DNA from: PXAH01 sp964605645
GTDB taxonomy: Bacteria > Omnitrophota > Gorgyraeia > Duberdicusellales > 4484-171
Direction of reading: 5' to 3'
DNA length: 35,197 nt
NCBI GenBank assembly: GCA_964605645.1
Contig: CAZSDJ010000016.1
Span: 1 to 35,197 of the forward strand
A model generated the notes under the pieces. The model worked only from the letters and a program-made list of their open reading frames with translations. It was not told the origin of the DNA and did not search any database. Below, piece by piece: positions 7,605-15,836 of this stretch (positions are counted from its first letter, which is position 1; every line of letters starts with the position of its first letter). The position numbers and the translations under genes are program-made.

Positions 7605-8558
7605 ATGTTAAAGAAAGCGATATTCTTTTTCCTTTTCTTTTTCCTGTTCGCTTGTGCTCCTTCCCTGAATAAAGACAAATTTATTATAGCCGGGACTTAC
7701 TTAGAAGTGCAGTCTGATGATCCGAAAGCTGCCAAAATTGTATATCAAGAGTTTAAACATTTAAATCAGATTTTAAATTGTTATGATCAAGATTCAGAGG
7801 TTTATAAAGTAAATAAAAATCCGGAGAAAGAAATTAAAATATCAAAAGAATTGATTGAAATTATTGAAAAAGCGAAAAGTTATCATCAATTTACAGAAAA
7901 AATTTTTGATATCACGAAAGGAAAATTGTATAATTTTTGGAAAAGGTGGGGTAAAAACAAGGGGAAAAAAGAATTTCCGAAAAATGTTGAAATTGAGCAA
8001 CTAAAAAGTTTTGGAAATATTAACGATATTAATATAGATCAAACTAAGAAAACCATTAAGTTAAAAGATACAGGGATTGTCTTAGATTTATCGGGGATTG
8101 CCAAAGGTTATATGGTCGATAAAGCAGTAGAGAAACTAAAAGAAGCAGGGGTAAAAAGCGCTCTGATTAATGCTGGCGGCGAAATATACGGTTTAGGAAA
8201 AAATAGAGGCAAGCCTTGGCAGGTGGGGATACGCGGCCCGCGGCAAACAATTGTTAAAAGCATTGAAGTCAGTAACGCAGCTGTTGCAACTGCGGGTAAT
8301 TATGAGCAGGTTTATAAACAAGATGGTAAAATTTATTCTCATATTATCAATCCAGAAAGCGGATATCCGGCCGCTGCGAATTTTTTGGGGGTGACAGTGG
8401 TAGCAAAAAAATGTACGGAAGCTGATGTTCTTGCTACTGTTTTGTTTATAAAGGGTAAAACATTTGCCGGAAAAATCATTAAAGATATGCCGGATCTTAA
8501 AGTTTATTTTGTAACTGAAAATGGAGTGGAACGAATAAGTAGTTATGAAAAAAAATAA
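7605..8558 (+). CDS. apbE: ApbE-family FAD:protein FMN transferase, lipoprotein
   Basis: Predicted lipoprotein of 317 residues with a Phe-rich signal peptide and lipobox LFAC (Cys17). The body matches ApbE/Ftp: an N-terminal segment with a Tyr-x-Lys-x-Asn pattern, then VLDLSGIAKGYMVDKA, the glycine-rich ALINAGGEIYGLG, GKIYSHIINPESGYP and the C-terminal Ala-Asp-x-Leu-Ala-Thr (ADVLATVLF), a metal-binding region. Such enzymes attach FMN to Thr residues of respiratory subunits such as RnfG/NqrC outside the cytoplasmic membrane. No flavoprotein partner is in this window. It overlaps panB by 14 bases. Confidence 0.92.
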   Translation: MLKKAIFFFLFFFLFACAPSLNKDKFIIAGTYLEVQSDDPKAAKIVYQEFKHLNQILNCYDQDSEVYKVNKNPEKEIKISKELIEIIEKAKSYHQFTEKIFDITKGKLYNFWKRWGKNKGKKEFPKNVEIEQLKSFGNINDINIDQTKKTIKLKDTGIVLDLSGIAKGYMVDKAVEKLKEAGVKSALINAGGEIYGLGKNRGKPWQVGIRGPRQTIVKSIEVSNAAVATAGNYEQVYKQDGKIYSHIINPESGYPAAANFLGVTVVAKKCTEADVLATVLFIKGKTFAGKIIKDMPDLKVYFVTENGVERISSYEKK

Positions 8559-9327
8559 AATAAGCCAATTGGTAGCGGCCAAAAGAAGGATATCGATGGT
8601 TACGTGTTATGATTATTCTTTTGCCCGCATCTTGAATAAAACGGATATTGATTTAATTTTAGTAGGGGATTCTTTAGCAAATGTTTGCTTAGGGCTGGCT
8701 GATACCAAAGATATTACTGTTGCTGAAATGGTAAATCATACCAAAGCGGTTTGTAAAGGAGCTCCGGATAAGCTAATTGTCGCTGACATGCCTTATCCCG
8801 GGTGTCAGAAAAAAACCAGCCGCCCCTTAAAAATTTCTCAAAAATTCATTGAAGTTGGTGCTGCAGCCGTAAAAATTGAATGGTTTAAGGGTTGCACAAA
8901 AATAATTGGTGATTTGGTAAAACAAAATATTCCGGTGATGGGCCATATCGGCCTTACTCCTCAAACCGTTGACCTCTTAGGAGGCTATAAGGTTCAAGGT
9001 AAAAGTAATGAATCTAAAGATAAATTACTTAAACAAGCCAAGCAATTACAAGAGTTGGGAGTTTTTAGTATTGTCTTAGAGTGTATTCAAAAAGATGTAG
9101 CTAAAAATATTACCGATAGTTTAAAAGTACCGACTATTGGTATTGGCGCGGGAAAATATTGTCAAGGGCAAGTTTTAGTATTGTATGACTTGCTGGGGCT
9201 TTATCCTACTAAAAATAGATTTGTGAGAATTTTTGCTGATTTATCAAAAGAAATTAAAAAATCAATAAATCTTTTTAATCAACAAATAAAAAATAGTGAT
9301 TTTCCTTCTGACCAAGAAAGTTTTTAA
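8545..9327 (+). CDS. panB: 3-methyl-2-oxobutanoate hydroxymethyltransferase (ketopantoate synthase)
   Basis: First committed step of pantothenate/CoA synthesis: transfers a hydroxymethyl group from methylene-tetrahydrofolate to ketoisovalerate. At 260 residues it is a normal PanB barrel. The Mg-binding Asp lies in LVGDSL and a second in VADMPY. The lysine-glutamate pair of VKLEGG appears as VKIEWF, GHIGLTPQ is intact, and the catalytic Glu sits in VLECI. IGIGAGKYCQGQVLVLYDLLG closes the active site. The start lies within apbE, implying coupling. The one-carbon donor would come from GlyA further downstream. PanC and PanD are not in the window. Confidence 0.93.
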   Translation: MKKNKISQLVAAKRRISMVTCYDYSFARILNKTDIDLILVGDSLANVCLGLADTKDITVAEMVNHTKAVCKGAPDKLIVADMPYPGCQKKTSRPLKISQKFIEVGAAAVKIEWFKGCTKIIGDLVKQNIPVMGHIGLTPQTVDLLGGYKVQGKSNESKDKLLKQAKQLQELGVFSIVLECIQKDVAKNITDSLKVPTIGIGAGKYCQGQVLVLYDLLGLYPTKNRFVRIFADLSKEIKKSINLFNQQIKNSDFPSDQESF

Positions 9328-9351
9328 GGGAAATATTATTGTATATTTTGA

Positions 9352-9380
9352 TTGACTGTAGAGGCCAGTTTTGTTAATAT
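9352..9380 (+). promoter_or_regulatory. Sigma-70-like promoter of the purine operon, near-leaderless
   Basis: TTGACT (9352-9357), a 17-base spacer, then TAATAT (9375-9380). The predicted start of transcription is about 9387 and the purB ATG is at 9390, giving a leader of only about three bases. No Shine-Dalgarno sequence occurs upstream of the ATG. This is the best-formed -35/-10 pair I found, and it stands at the head of the seven-gene purine run. Confidence 0.6.
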
Positions 9381-9389
9381 TGTAATCTA

Positions 9390-10682
9390 ATGATCGAACG
9401 CTACACCCCAAAAAAAATAGGTATGATTTGGAAAGAAGAGGAGAAGTTTAAGCGCTTCTTAAAGATTGAAGCGCTGCTCTGTGAATCTTTGGAAAAACAA
9501 AATAAAATACCCAAAGGCATTAGCAAGAAATTCAATAAAGTAAAAATAAATATCAATGAAATAAAAGACATTGAAAAAAAGACTCGCCACGACATTGTAG
9601 CTTTCTTGAAACAAATATCAGGCCAGATTGGGCCGGCTGCTCAATATCTCCATCACGGATTAACTTCTTCGGATTTATTAGATACAACTTTAGCTTGGCA
9701 AATAAAAGATGCTTGTAAGATTATTTTATCTGATTTAGATAAATTAATAGCAGCAGCTAAAAAGAAAGCGATAAAATATAAAGATACTATTTGCATGGCC
9801 CGCACCCACGGCATGCATGCAGAAATTTATAGTTTTGGTTTAAAATTTCTTTATTTATATAATGATTTAATCGAAGAACGGAAGAAGTTGACAGATGGCC
9901 TTGATTATATCGCGTGCGGAAAAATTTCAGGGGCAGTGGGAACATTTGCTTATTTTAGCCCGAAAACTGAAGATTATATTTGTAAAAAAATCGGGATCAA
10001 CAGAGTGAAAATTTCAACTCAAATTGTATCGCGGGAGAGGTTTGCCTATTTTTTATTTTTACTTTCTTTAATTGGGGCTACTTTAGAGAGGTTTGCAACT
10101 GAAATCAGGCATCTTCACAGAACTGAAGTCAATGAAGCTAAAGAACCCTTTTATAAAGGGCAGAAAGGATCATCTGCTATGCCGCACAAACAAAATCCTA
10201 TAATTTGCGAAAGAATTTGCGGCCTAGTTCGCTTGCTTCGCTCCAATGCATTTGCTGCTTCAGAAAATATTAATCTTTGGCATGAACGGGATATTTCTCA
10301 TTCTTCAGTAGAAAGAGTGATTATACCGGATTCAACAATAATTTTAGATTACCTGTTACAGAAAACCAAAGAAGTTGTTTCTAAAATAAACGTTAACTCA
10401 AAAAGAATGATTCAAAATATTGAGCTAAACAGAGGGATAGTTTATTCACAAAAGATTTTAACTGAACTCATGAAAAAAGGGTTGTCGCGCATGGCTGCAT
10501 ATGATTTAGTTCAAAAAATTTCTTTAGGGGTAATTAATAATAATACTAATTTTAGGCAAGAAGTATTTAAGAGTAAAGAAATAACAAAAATTATCGACAA
10601 GAAATCCTTACAGAGGATATTTGATCCTTATAATTATTTATCAAATATTAATAAGATTTATAAAAGGTTTAATTTAAGTTAA
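9390..10682 (+). CDS. purB: Adenylosuccinate lyase
   Basis: Fumarase/aspartase-superfamily lyase acting twice in purine synthesis (SAICAR to AICAR, and adenylosuccinate to AMP). 430 residues, normal length. The superfamily signature SSAMPHKQNPI is intact. MARTHGMHAEIYSFG contains a catalytic His, and HHGLTSSDLLDT supplies the substrate-binding TSSD motif. It is the first gene of a run of seven purine genes on one strand and directly follows the promoter-like element, with no ribosome binding site. A 48-base gap separates it from purL. Confidence 0.95.
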   Translation: MIERYTPKKIGMIWKEEEKFKRFLKIEALLCESLEKQNKIPKGISKKFNKVKININEIKDIEKKTRHDIVAFLKQISGQIGPAAQYLHHGLTSSDLLDTTLAWQIKDACKIILSDLDKLIAAAKKKAIKYKDTICMARTHGMHAEIYSFGLKFLYLYNDLIEERKKLTDGLDYIACGKISGAVGTFAYFSPKTEDYICKKIGINRVKISTQIVSRERFAYFLFLLSLIGATLERFATEIRHLHRTEVNEAKEPFYKGQKGSSAMPHKQNPIICERICGLVRLLRSNAFAASENINLWHERDISHSSVERVIIPDSTIILDYLLQKTKEVVSKINVNSKRMIQNIELNRGIVYSQKILTELMKKGLSRMAAYDLVQKISLGVINNNTNFRQEVFKSKEITKIIDKKSLQRIFDPYNYLSNINKIYKRFNLS

Positions 10683-10729
10683 ACTCCCCTTTTTTAGTGG
10701 CCTCGTTAAATATTTTAGATTAGGAGTTT
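10681..10729 (+). promoter_or_regulatory. Candidate hairpin sequestering the purL ribosome binding site
   Basis: AAACTCC (10681-10687) is the exact complement of GGAGTTT (10723-10729), separated by a 35-base loop. The downstream arm contains the GGAG just before the purL ATG, so the folded mRNA would hide it. The pairing is only seven base pairs and could be chance. No known riboswitch core was recognised inside the loop. Confidence 0.3.
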
Positions 10730-10730
10730 T

Positions 10731-13625
10731 ATGATTTGGAGGATAGATGTATTCTCTAAAGAAGCCAAAGAAAATATTGAATTTAAATCTCAAATAAAAG
10801 ATTTAGGTTTTAAAGATTTTTCTCTCTTTACCAGGAAAATCTATTTTATTGATGCTGAGCTTCAGCTTTCCCGAATAGAAAAAATTGCAGAACAGTTGTT
10901 GATAGACCCTATTATTGAAACATATTCCATCCAAGCGGGAATTTTCATTAAAAAACCTTCTCAACAAGAATTAATGATAGTTTACCATCCCGGTGTTTTT
11001 GATTCTGTTGCTGAATCTTTAAAAAAGGCAATTAGTGATTTATCTTTAAAAATAAAAGATGTGCATACTGCTACTATCTATGAATTTAAAGGATTAAATC
11101 GAGAACAGATTCAAGCTCTTGGCCCAAAAGTGATATATAATCCGGTTATTGAACAAACAGCTGATTATAATAAGTTAAAAAATTTAAAAAGTTTGTCTGA
11201 ATTGGCAGCTAATAATTATATTTTTAATCTGAAAAAAATAGATATTTTAACTGCAAATGACGAGGAATTAAAAGCAATATCAAAACAGGGATGCCTGGCC
11301 CTGAATCTGCTCGAAATGAGGAGGACCCAGGAACATTTTAAAAAATTAGGGAGGAATCCGACTGATTGTGAGTTAGAAACTTTAGCTGTTTTATGGTCAG
11401 AGCATTGCGGCCACAAAACTTTTGCCGGCCTTATTGATTACAGTGAAGAAGAAAACGGCAAAGTAATAAAAGAAGAAAAGATAGATAATCTGCTTAAATC
11501 TACAATAATGCAGGCAACCCGAGAAATAAATTCCGGTGATTGTGTTTCGGTGTTTGATGATAATTCCGGGATTGTAAAGTTTGACCAAAATCAAAATATT
11601 TGCTTTAAGGTTGAAACTCATAACCATCCTTCCAGCCTGGAGCCTTATGGAGGTGCTTCTACCGGGATCGGCGGGGTAATTAGAGATGTATTAGGGACTG
11701 GCTGTGGATTTAAGCCTTTTGCCTCAACAGATGTTTTTTGTTTTTCCAATTGGCAGATTAAAGAAGATCAATTGCCCAAAGGCTTGCTGCATCCTCGCAG
11801 AATCATTAAGGGGGTAATCGCGGGAGTGGGTGATTATGGCAACAAAATGGGGATCCCTACTGTAGCTGGTGCTGTGCTCTTTGATGACCGATTTCTTGGC
11901 AATCCTCTGGTCTATTGCGGGACATTAGGGATTGGTTCGGCAGATAAATCTTTTAAAAAAGTAAAAAAAGGCGATTTAATAGTAGTTTGTGGTGCAAAAA
12001 CCGGCCGAGATGGAATTCATGGGGCAACTTTTTCTTCACAAGAATTAGACGAGGAAGCTATGGGTTTGCGGGGTGCAGTACAAATTGGTAATCCGATTGA
12101 AGAAAAAAAAGTTGCAGACGCTTTGATGCAAGCGCAGAAAAAAGATTTATTTACCGCGATTACAGATTGTGGCGCAGGCGGTTTATCCAGCGCAGTTACT
12201 GAACTAGCCAAAGGTTATGGAGCCAAAGTTGACCTGGACAAAGTACCTCTTAAATATAAAGGTTTAACTTATACTGATATTTGGATATCTGAATCACAAG
12301 AAAGGATGGTCTTTTTTACTCAAAAAGATAAAGTTAAGGACTTAACAGCTATTTTTAAACAAGAAGAAGTAGAGATGGAAGTGATCGGAGAAGTCACAGA
12401 TTCTAATAATTTAGTTCTTTTTTATCAAGGCAATAAGGTAACTGAATTAGATATGGATTTTGTTTTTAGTAGTCTTCGAATTTCAAAAAAAGCGAAATGG
12501 ATAATTGTGGGTGAAAAAACAGAAACAATAGAAAGAAAGAAAAATTACAACCAAGATTTAAGAAAAATTCTCAGTTCACCGAACATTGCTCCCAAAGATT
12601 GGATTTTAAATCAATACGATCATGAAGTGCAAGGCGGATCGGTGCTCAAAACAATTAACCACTCACCAATCAGAGTTAATGACGCAGCGGTATTAAGGCC
12701 TAAACTTAATAGTAAAAAAGCTGTTTTAATCGGTTGCGGGATAAATCCTTTCTACTCGGATATTGATCCCTATTGGATGGCCGCTTTGGCCATTGATGAA
12801 GCTTTGCGCAACTTGGTTTCGACAGGAGCCGACCTGTCTAAAACATTTATTTTAGATAATTTCAGTTGGGGCTCACCGGAAGACCCCAAAGTATTAGGAG
12901 GGTTAGTGCGGGCGGCAAAAGCTTGTTATGACTATTCAGTTTATTTCGGTACGCCTTTTATCTCCGGCAAAGATAGTTTTTATAATGAATATAATTTAGG
13001 AGCTGATAAGATAACAATTCCGGGAACACTTTTAATTTCTGCTATCTCTGTTTTGGAAGATTGGCAATTATCTTTAGAGAGTAGCTTTAAAAAGAAAGAC
13101 AATCTCATTTATCTAATTGGTTTAACAAAACCGGAGCTGGGCCAATCTGAATATCTAAGGCAGCAAGGTATTAAAACAGGGATTGTCCCAAAGATTGAAT
13201 TAAATGCAAAGGATATTTTTAGAAATTTATCTAAAGCGATTAGAAAAAAGATAGTTTCTTCCTGTCATGATTTGTCTGAAGGGGGGCTTGCTGTAGCAAT
13301 TTCTGAAATGTGTGTAGGCTCAGGGCTGGGAGCTTCGTTATTTTTAGAAGAGGTTCCTACTAAAGAAAATATGCCTGATTATCAGATTTTGTTTTCTGAA
13401 TCTCCTTCGAGATTTTTAGTTGAGGTAGCCAAAGAAAAAAAAGAAGAATTTGAAAAGCAATTTGAAGATTTACCAATTGGATTGATTGGCTGTAATACAG
13501 ATTCAAAAAAATTAGTTATTTACAATGGCCAAGAAAATAAACTTATTGATTTAACTTTGCAATCGTTGAAAGAAAGTTTAATGAATACTTTTCAAGAATT
13601 TCGTTGGGATCGAAATAATAAATAG
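10731..13625 (+). CDS. purL: Phosphoribosylformylglycinamidine synthase, PurS-PurL fusion
   Basis: FGAM synthase, the ATP-dependent fourth step of purine synthesis, using ammonia from PurQ. At 964 residues it is about 220 longer than the Bacillus-type PurL. Residues 1-70 and about 77-140 look like two PurS-like modules: short ferredoxin-like segments, the second reading ELMIVYHPGVFDSVAESLKKAI. A linker domain carries LWSEHCGHKTFAG. The AIRS-like synthase halves follow, with FKVETHNHPSSLEPYGGAS binding nucleotide, and ITDCGAGGLSSAVTELAKG and CHDLSEGGLAVAISEM as the repeated glycine-rich elements. No separate purS is seen, and the glutaminase is the next gene. GGAG lies 4 bases before the ATG. 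Confidence 0.94.
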   Translation: MIWRIDVFSKEAKENIEFKSQIKDLGFKDFSLFTRKIYFIDAELQLSRIEKIAEQLLIDPIIETYSIQAGIFIKKPSQQELMIVYHPGVFDSVAESLKKAISDLSLKIKDVHTATIYEFKGLNREQIQALGPKVIYNPVIEQTADYNKLKNLKSLSELAANNYIFNLKKIDILTANDEELKAISKQGCLALNLLEMRRTQEHFKKLGRNPTDCELETLAVLWSEHCGHKTFAGLIDYSEEENGKVIKEEKIDNLLKSTIMQATREINSGDCVSVFDDNSGIVKFDQNQNICFKVETHNHPSSLEPYGGASTGIGGVIRDVLGTGCGFKPFASTDVFCFSNWQIKEDQLPKGLLHPRRIIKGVIAGVGDYGNKMGIPTVAGAVLFDDRFLGNPLVYCGTLGIGSADKSFKKVKKGDLIVVCGAKTGRDGIHGATFSSQELDEEAMGLRGAVQIGNPIEEKKVADALMQAQKKDLFTAITDCGAGGLSSAVTELAKGYGAKVDLDKVPLKYKGLTYTDIWISESQERMVFFTQKDKVKDLTAIFKQEEVEMEVIGEVTDSNNLVLFYQGNKVTELDMDFVFSSLRISKKAKWIIVGEKTETIERKKNYNQDLRKILSSPNIAPKDWILNQYDHEVQGGSVLKTINHSPIRVNDAAVLRPKLNSKKAVLIGCGINPFYSDIDPYWMAALAIDEALRNLVSTGADLSKTFILDNFSWGSPEDPKVLGGLVRAAKACYDYSVYFGTPFISGKDSFYNEYNLGADKITIPGTLLISAISVLEDWQLSLESSFKKKDNLIYLIGLTKPELGQSEYLRQQGIKTGIVPKIELNAKDIFRNLSKAIRKKIVSSCHDLSEGGLAVAISEMCVGSGLGASLFLEEVPTKENMPDYQILFSESPSRFLVEVAKEKKEEFEKQFEDLPIGLIGCNTDSKKLVIYNGQENKLIDLTLQSLKESLMNTFQEFRWDRNNK

Positions 13626-13634
13626 TGAGCAATA

Positions 13635-14408
13635 ATGATAAAACCTAATGTTTTAATTTTTCGAACCGCAGGGACTAATTGCGATAAAGAAACAGAATTT
13701 GCTTTTAGTAAAGCCGGTGCAAAAACTGAATTAAACCATATAAATGTTATTAAACAAAAGAAAAATTTATCTGCTTATCAAATCATTTGCATCCCGGGTG
13801 GTTTTAGTTACGGAGATGACTTGGGAGCAGGAAAAATATTTTCTTTAGAAATCAATCTTTGGTTAAAAGATAGGTTGCAAAAATTTCTTGAAAAAGGGGG
13901 CTTAATTTTAGGTATTTGTAACGGGTTTCAAATATTAACCAGATCAGGTATCCTCCCCGGCCTAAATTTTAATCAAACCGCAACCTTAATCCAAAATGAT
14001 TCTAAACGCTTTGAGGATAGGTGGGTGCAATTGAAAATAAATACTGATTCAAATTGTTTAGCCGGAAAAATATGGTTAAAAGATTTACCGGAGATTATTA
14101 ATTTACCGGTTGCTCATGCTGAAGGTAAGTTCTTTTGTGATTCACAAATTTTAAAAAATATTAAAAATAATAATCAGGTTGCCTTACAATATAGTAATTT
14201 TAAAGACAAAGACATTAAGTATCCGGACAATCCCAATGGTTCTTTAGATGATATTGCCGGTATCGCAGATAAAACAGGCAGGGTTTTTGGTTTGATGCCT
14301 CATCCGGAACGGTTTATTTTTACTCATCAGCATCCGGATTGGCTTCAGAAAAAAATAACTACTTACGGATTTAATTTTTTTAAAAATTCTGTAGAATATT
14401 TTAAGTAA
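13635..14408 (+). CDS. purQ: FGAM synthase glutaminase subunit PurQ
   Basis: Class I glutamine amidotransferase that hands ammonia to PurL; 257 residues, somewhat longer than the 227 of Bacillus PurQ. The triad is complete: the Cys in GICNGFQIL, and the His and Glu in MPHPERF. The N-terminal IFRTAGTNCDKET and IPGGFSYGDDLGAG are typical of PurQ. It lies 9 bases after purL, as expected for a partner subunit. In contrast to PurF in the same operon, its glutaminase site is intact. Confidence 0.94.
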   Translation: MIKPNVLIFRTAGTNCDKETEFAFSKAGAKTELNHINVIKQKKNLSAYQIICIPGGFSYGDDLGAGKIFSLEINLWLKDRLQKFLEKGGLILGICNGFQILTRSGILPGLNFNQTATLIQNDSKRFEDRWVQLKINTDSNCLAGKIWLKDLPEIINLPVAHAEGKFFCDSQILKNIKNNNQVALQYSNFKDKDIKYPDNPNGSLDDIAGIADKTGRVFGLMPHPERFIFTHQHPDWLQKKITTYGFNFFKNSVEYFK

Positions 14409-14427
14409 TTTAGTAAGGAGGGTATTA

Positions 14428-15831
14428 ATGAGTGGAATATTTGGAACAATTAGCGAAAACAAAAATTGCATGAACCAACTTTTCTATATCGGAGATTACC
14501 ATTCCCATTTAGGTACTCAATTTGGCGGGATTGCTTTGTCTGGTAAAAAAATGACCAGAAGGATACATAATATAAGCAGCAGTCAATTTAAATCTAAATT
14601 ATTAGATGAATATAGTTCCTTAGCAGGAGATAAAGGGATCGGGGCAATCAGCTACGAAGAGCAACCAATATATGTTAAGTCAAGATTTGGAGATTTTTGC
14701 CTAGTTACAAACGGTTGGATCAATAATTGGAAAATTTTAGCAAAAGAATTATATTCAAATAATTTTTCTTTTAGCGAAGTTTCTGACAATAGAGTAAATA
14801 TCTGCGAACTGGTAAGCAAGCTGATTTTACAAAAAAAATTCTTGAATAAAGGGATTGAATATATGTATTCAAAAATTGAAGGTTCTATTTCATTATTGAT
14901 TTTAACAAAAAAAGGAATTTATGCTTCCCGGGACAGGTACGGGCTTTCTCCGTTAATTATCGGCAAGAATAAAAACAATTTTGCAATAGTTACTGAAACA
15001 GCAGCTTTTCCTAATTTAGATTTTAAAGTTGTAAAAGAGCTTTTACCGGGGGAAATTGTATTTATAAACAAAAATGGTTTACAACAAACGAAGAAAGGAA
15101 ATTTAAAAAATTTAAAAATTTGTGCTTTTCTTTGGATTTATACAGGATTTCCTGCTTCCTGTTATCAAGGCATAAATACAGAAATGGTCCGGCAAGAATG
15201 TGGTAAGTGTTTGGCTAAATCAGATAAAATTAAGCCTGACCTAGCAGCTGGAGTGCCGGATTCAGGGACTGCACATGCGATTGGGTATGCGTTAGGCAAA
15301 AAGGTGCCTTTCCAAAGGCCCCTGGTCAAATATACACCCGGCTACGGCAGGAGTTACTTACCTGCTTCTCAGGGCATCAGAGATTTAGTAGCAAAGATGA
15401 AATTAATTCCGATCAAAGAGGTGATTAAAAATAAAAAAATTGTACTTTGTGAAGATTCAATCGTAAGAGGGACTCAACTTAAAAATTATACTCTAACAAA
15501 ATTATGGGAGAATAAAGCTAAAGAGGTTCATGTCCGGGTTGCCTGCCCGCCCTTGCTATTTCCTTGTATATTTAATTATTCAACTCGAACCAAAAAAGAA
15601 TTAGTGACACATAAAGCGATAGAAGCTGTTGATAAAGGAAGAAAAAAAGATATTTCTCAATACATAGATGATAAATCTCCCGGATATGATAAGATGGTAT
15701 CTTGGATAGCCGATGATTTAGGAGTAACTAGTTTAAAATATCAAAAAATTAAGGATATGGTTTCAGCAATTGGCTTGCCAAAAGATAAACTTTGCCTTTA
15801 TTGTTGGACCGGTAAATTCAAAGGAAAATAA
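14428..15831 (+). CDS. purF: Amidophosphoribosyltransferase with a degenerate glutaminase site
   Basis: First step of purine synthesis: PRPP to phosphoribosylamine. The C-terminal transferase half is convincing: PRPP loop IVLCEDSIVRGTQ and VAGVPDSG. Four Cys positions (CAFLWIY, FPCIF, LCLYC) match those holding the 4Fe-4S cluster of Bacillus PurF. The N-terminal Ntn glutaminase half keeps its length and TNGWINN but begins MSGIFG instead of MCGI, so the nucleophile Cys is Ser. The HxRYxTxG segment that binds glutamine is shortened to AISYEEQP, and the QHRGQD motif is YHSHLGTQ. It may use free ammonia, or Ser as nucleophile. I recall a similar clade in Bacteroidetes, unverified. AAGGAGG lies 6 bases before the ATG. 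Confidence 0.88.
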   Translation: MSGIFGTISENKNCMNQLFYIGDYHSHLGTQFGGIALSGKKMTRRIHNISSSQFKSKLLDEYSSLAGDKGIGAISYEEQPIYVKSRFGDFCLVTNGWINNWKILAKELYSNNFSFSEVSDNRVNICELVSKLILQKKFLNKGIEYMYSKIEGSISLLILTKKGIYASRDRYGLSPLIIGKNKNNFAIVTETAAFPNLDFKVVKELLPGEIVFINKNGLQQTKKGNLKNLKICAFLWIYTGFPASCYQGINTEMVRQECGKCLAKSDKIKPDLAAGVPDSGTAHAIGYALGKKVPFQRPLVKYTPGYGRSYLPASQGIRDLVAKMKLIPIKEVIKNKKIVLCEDSIVRGTQLKNYTLTKLWENKAKEVHVRVACPPLLFPCIFNYSTRTKKELVTHKAIEAVDKGRKKDISQYIDDKSPGYDKMVSWIADDLGVTSLKYQKIKDMVSAIGLPKDKLCLYCWTGKFKGK

Positions 15832-15836
15832 AAGAA

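Noticed and set aside
8193..8582. A 129-codon open frame on the minus strand, one of the longest there.
   Set aside because: It lies opposite the well-supported ApbE gene, has no family motif, and is a shadow of its codon pattern.
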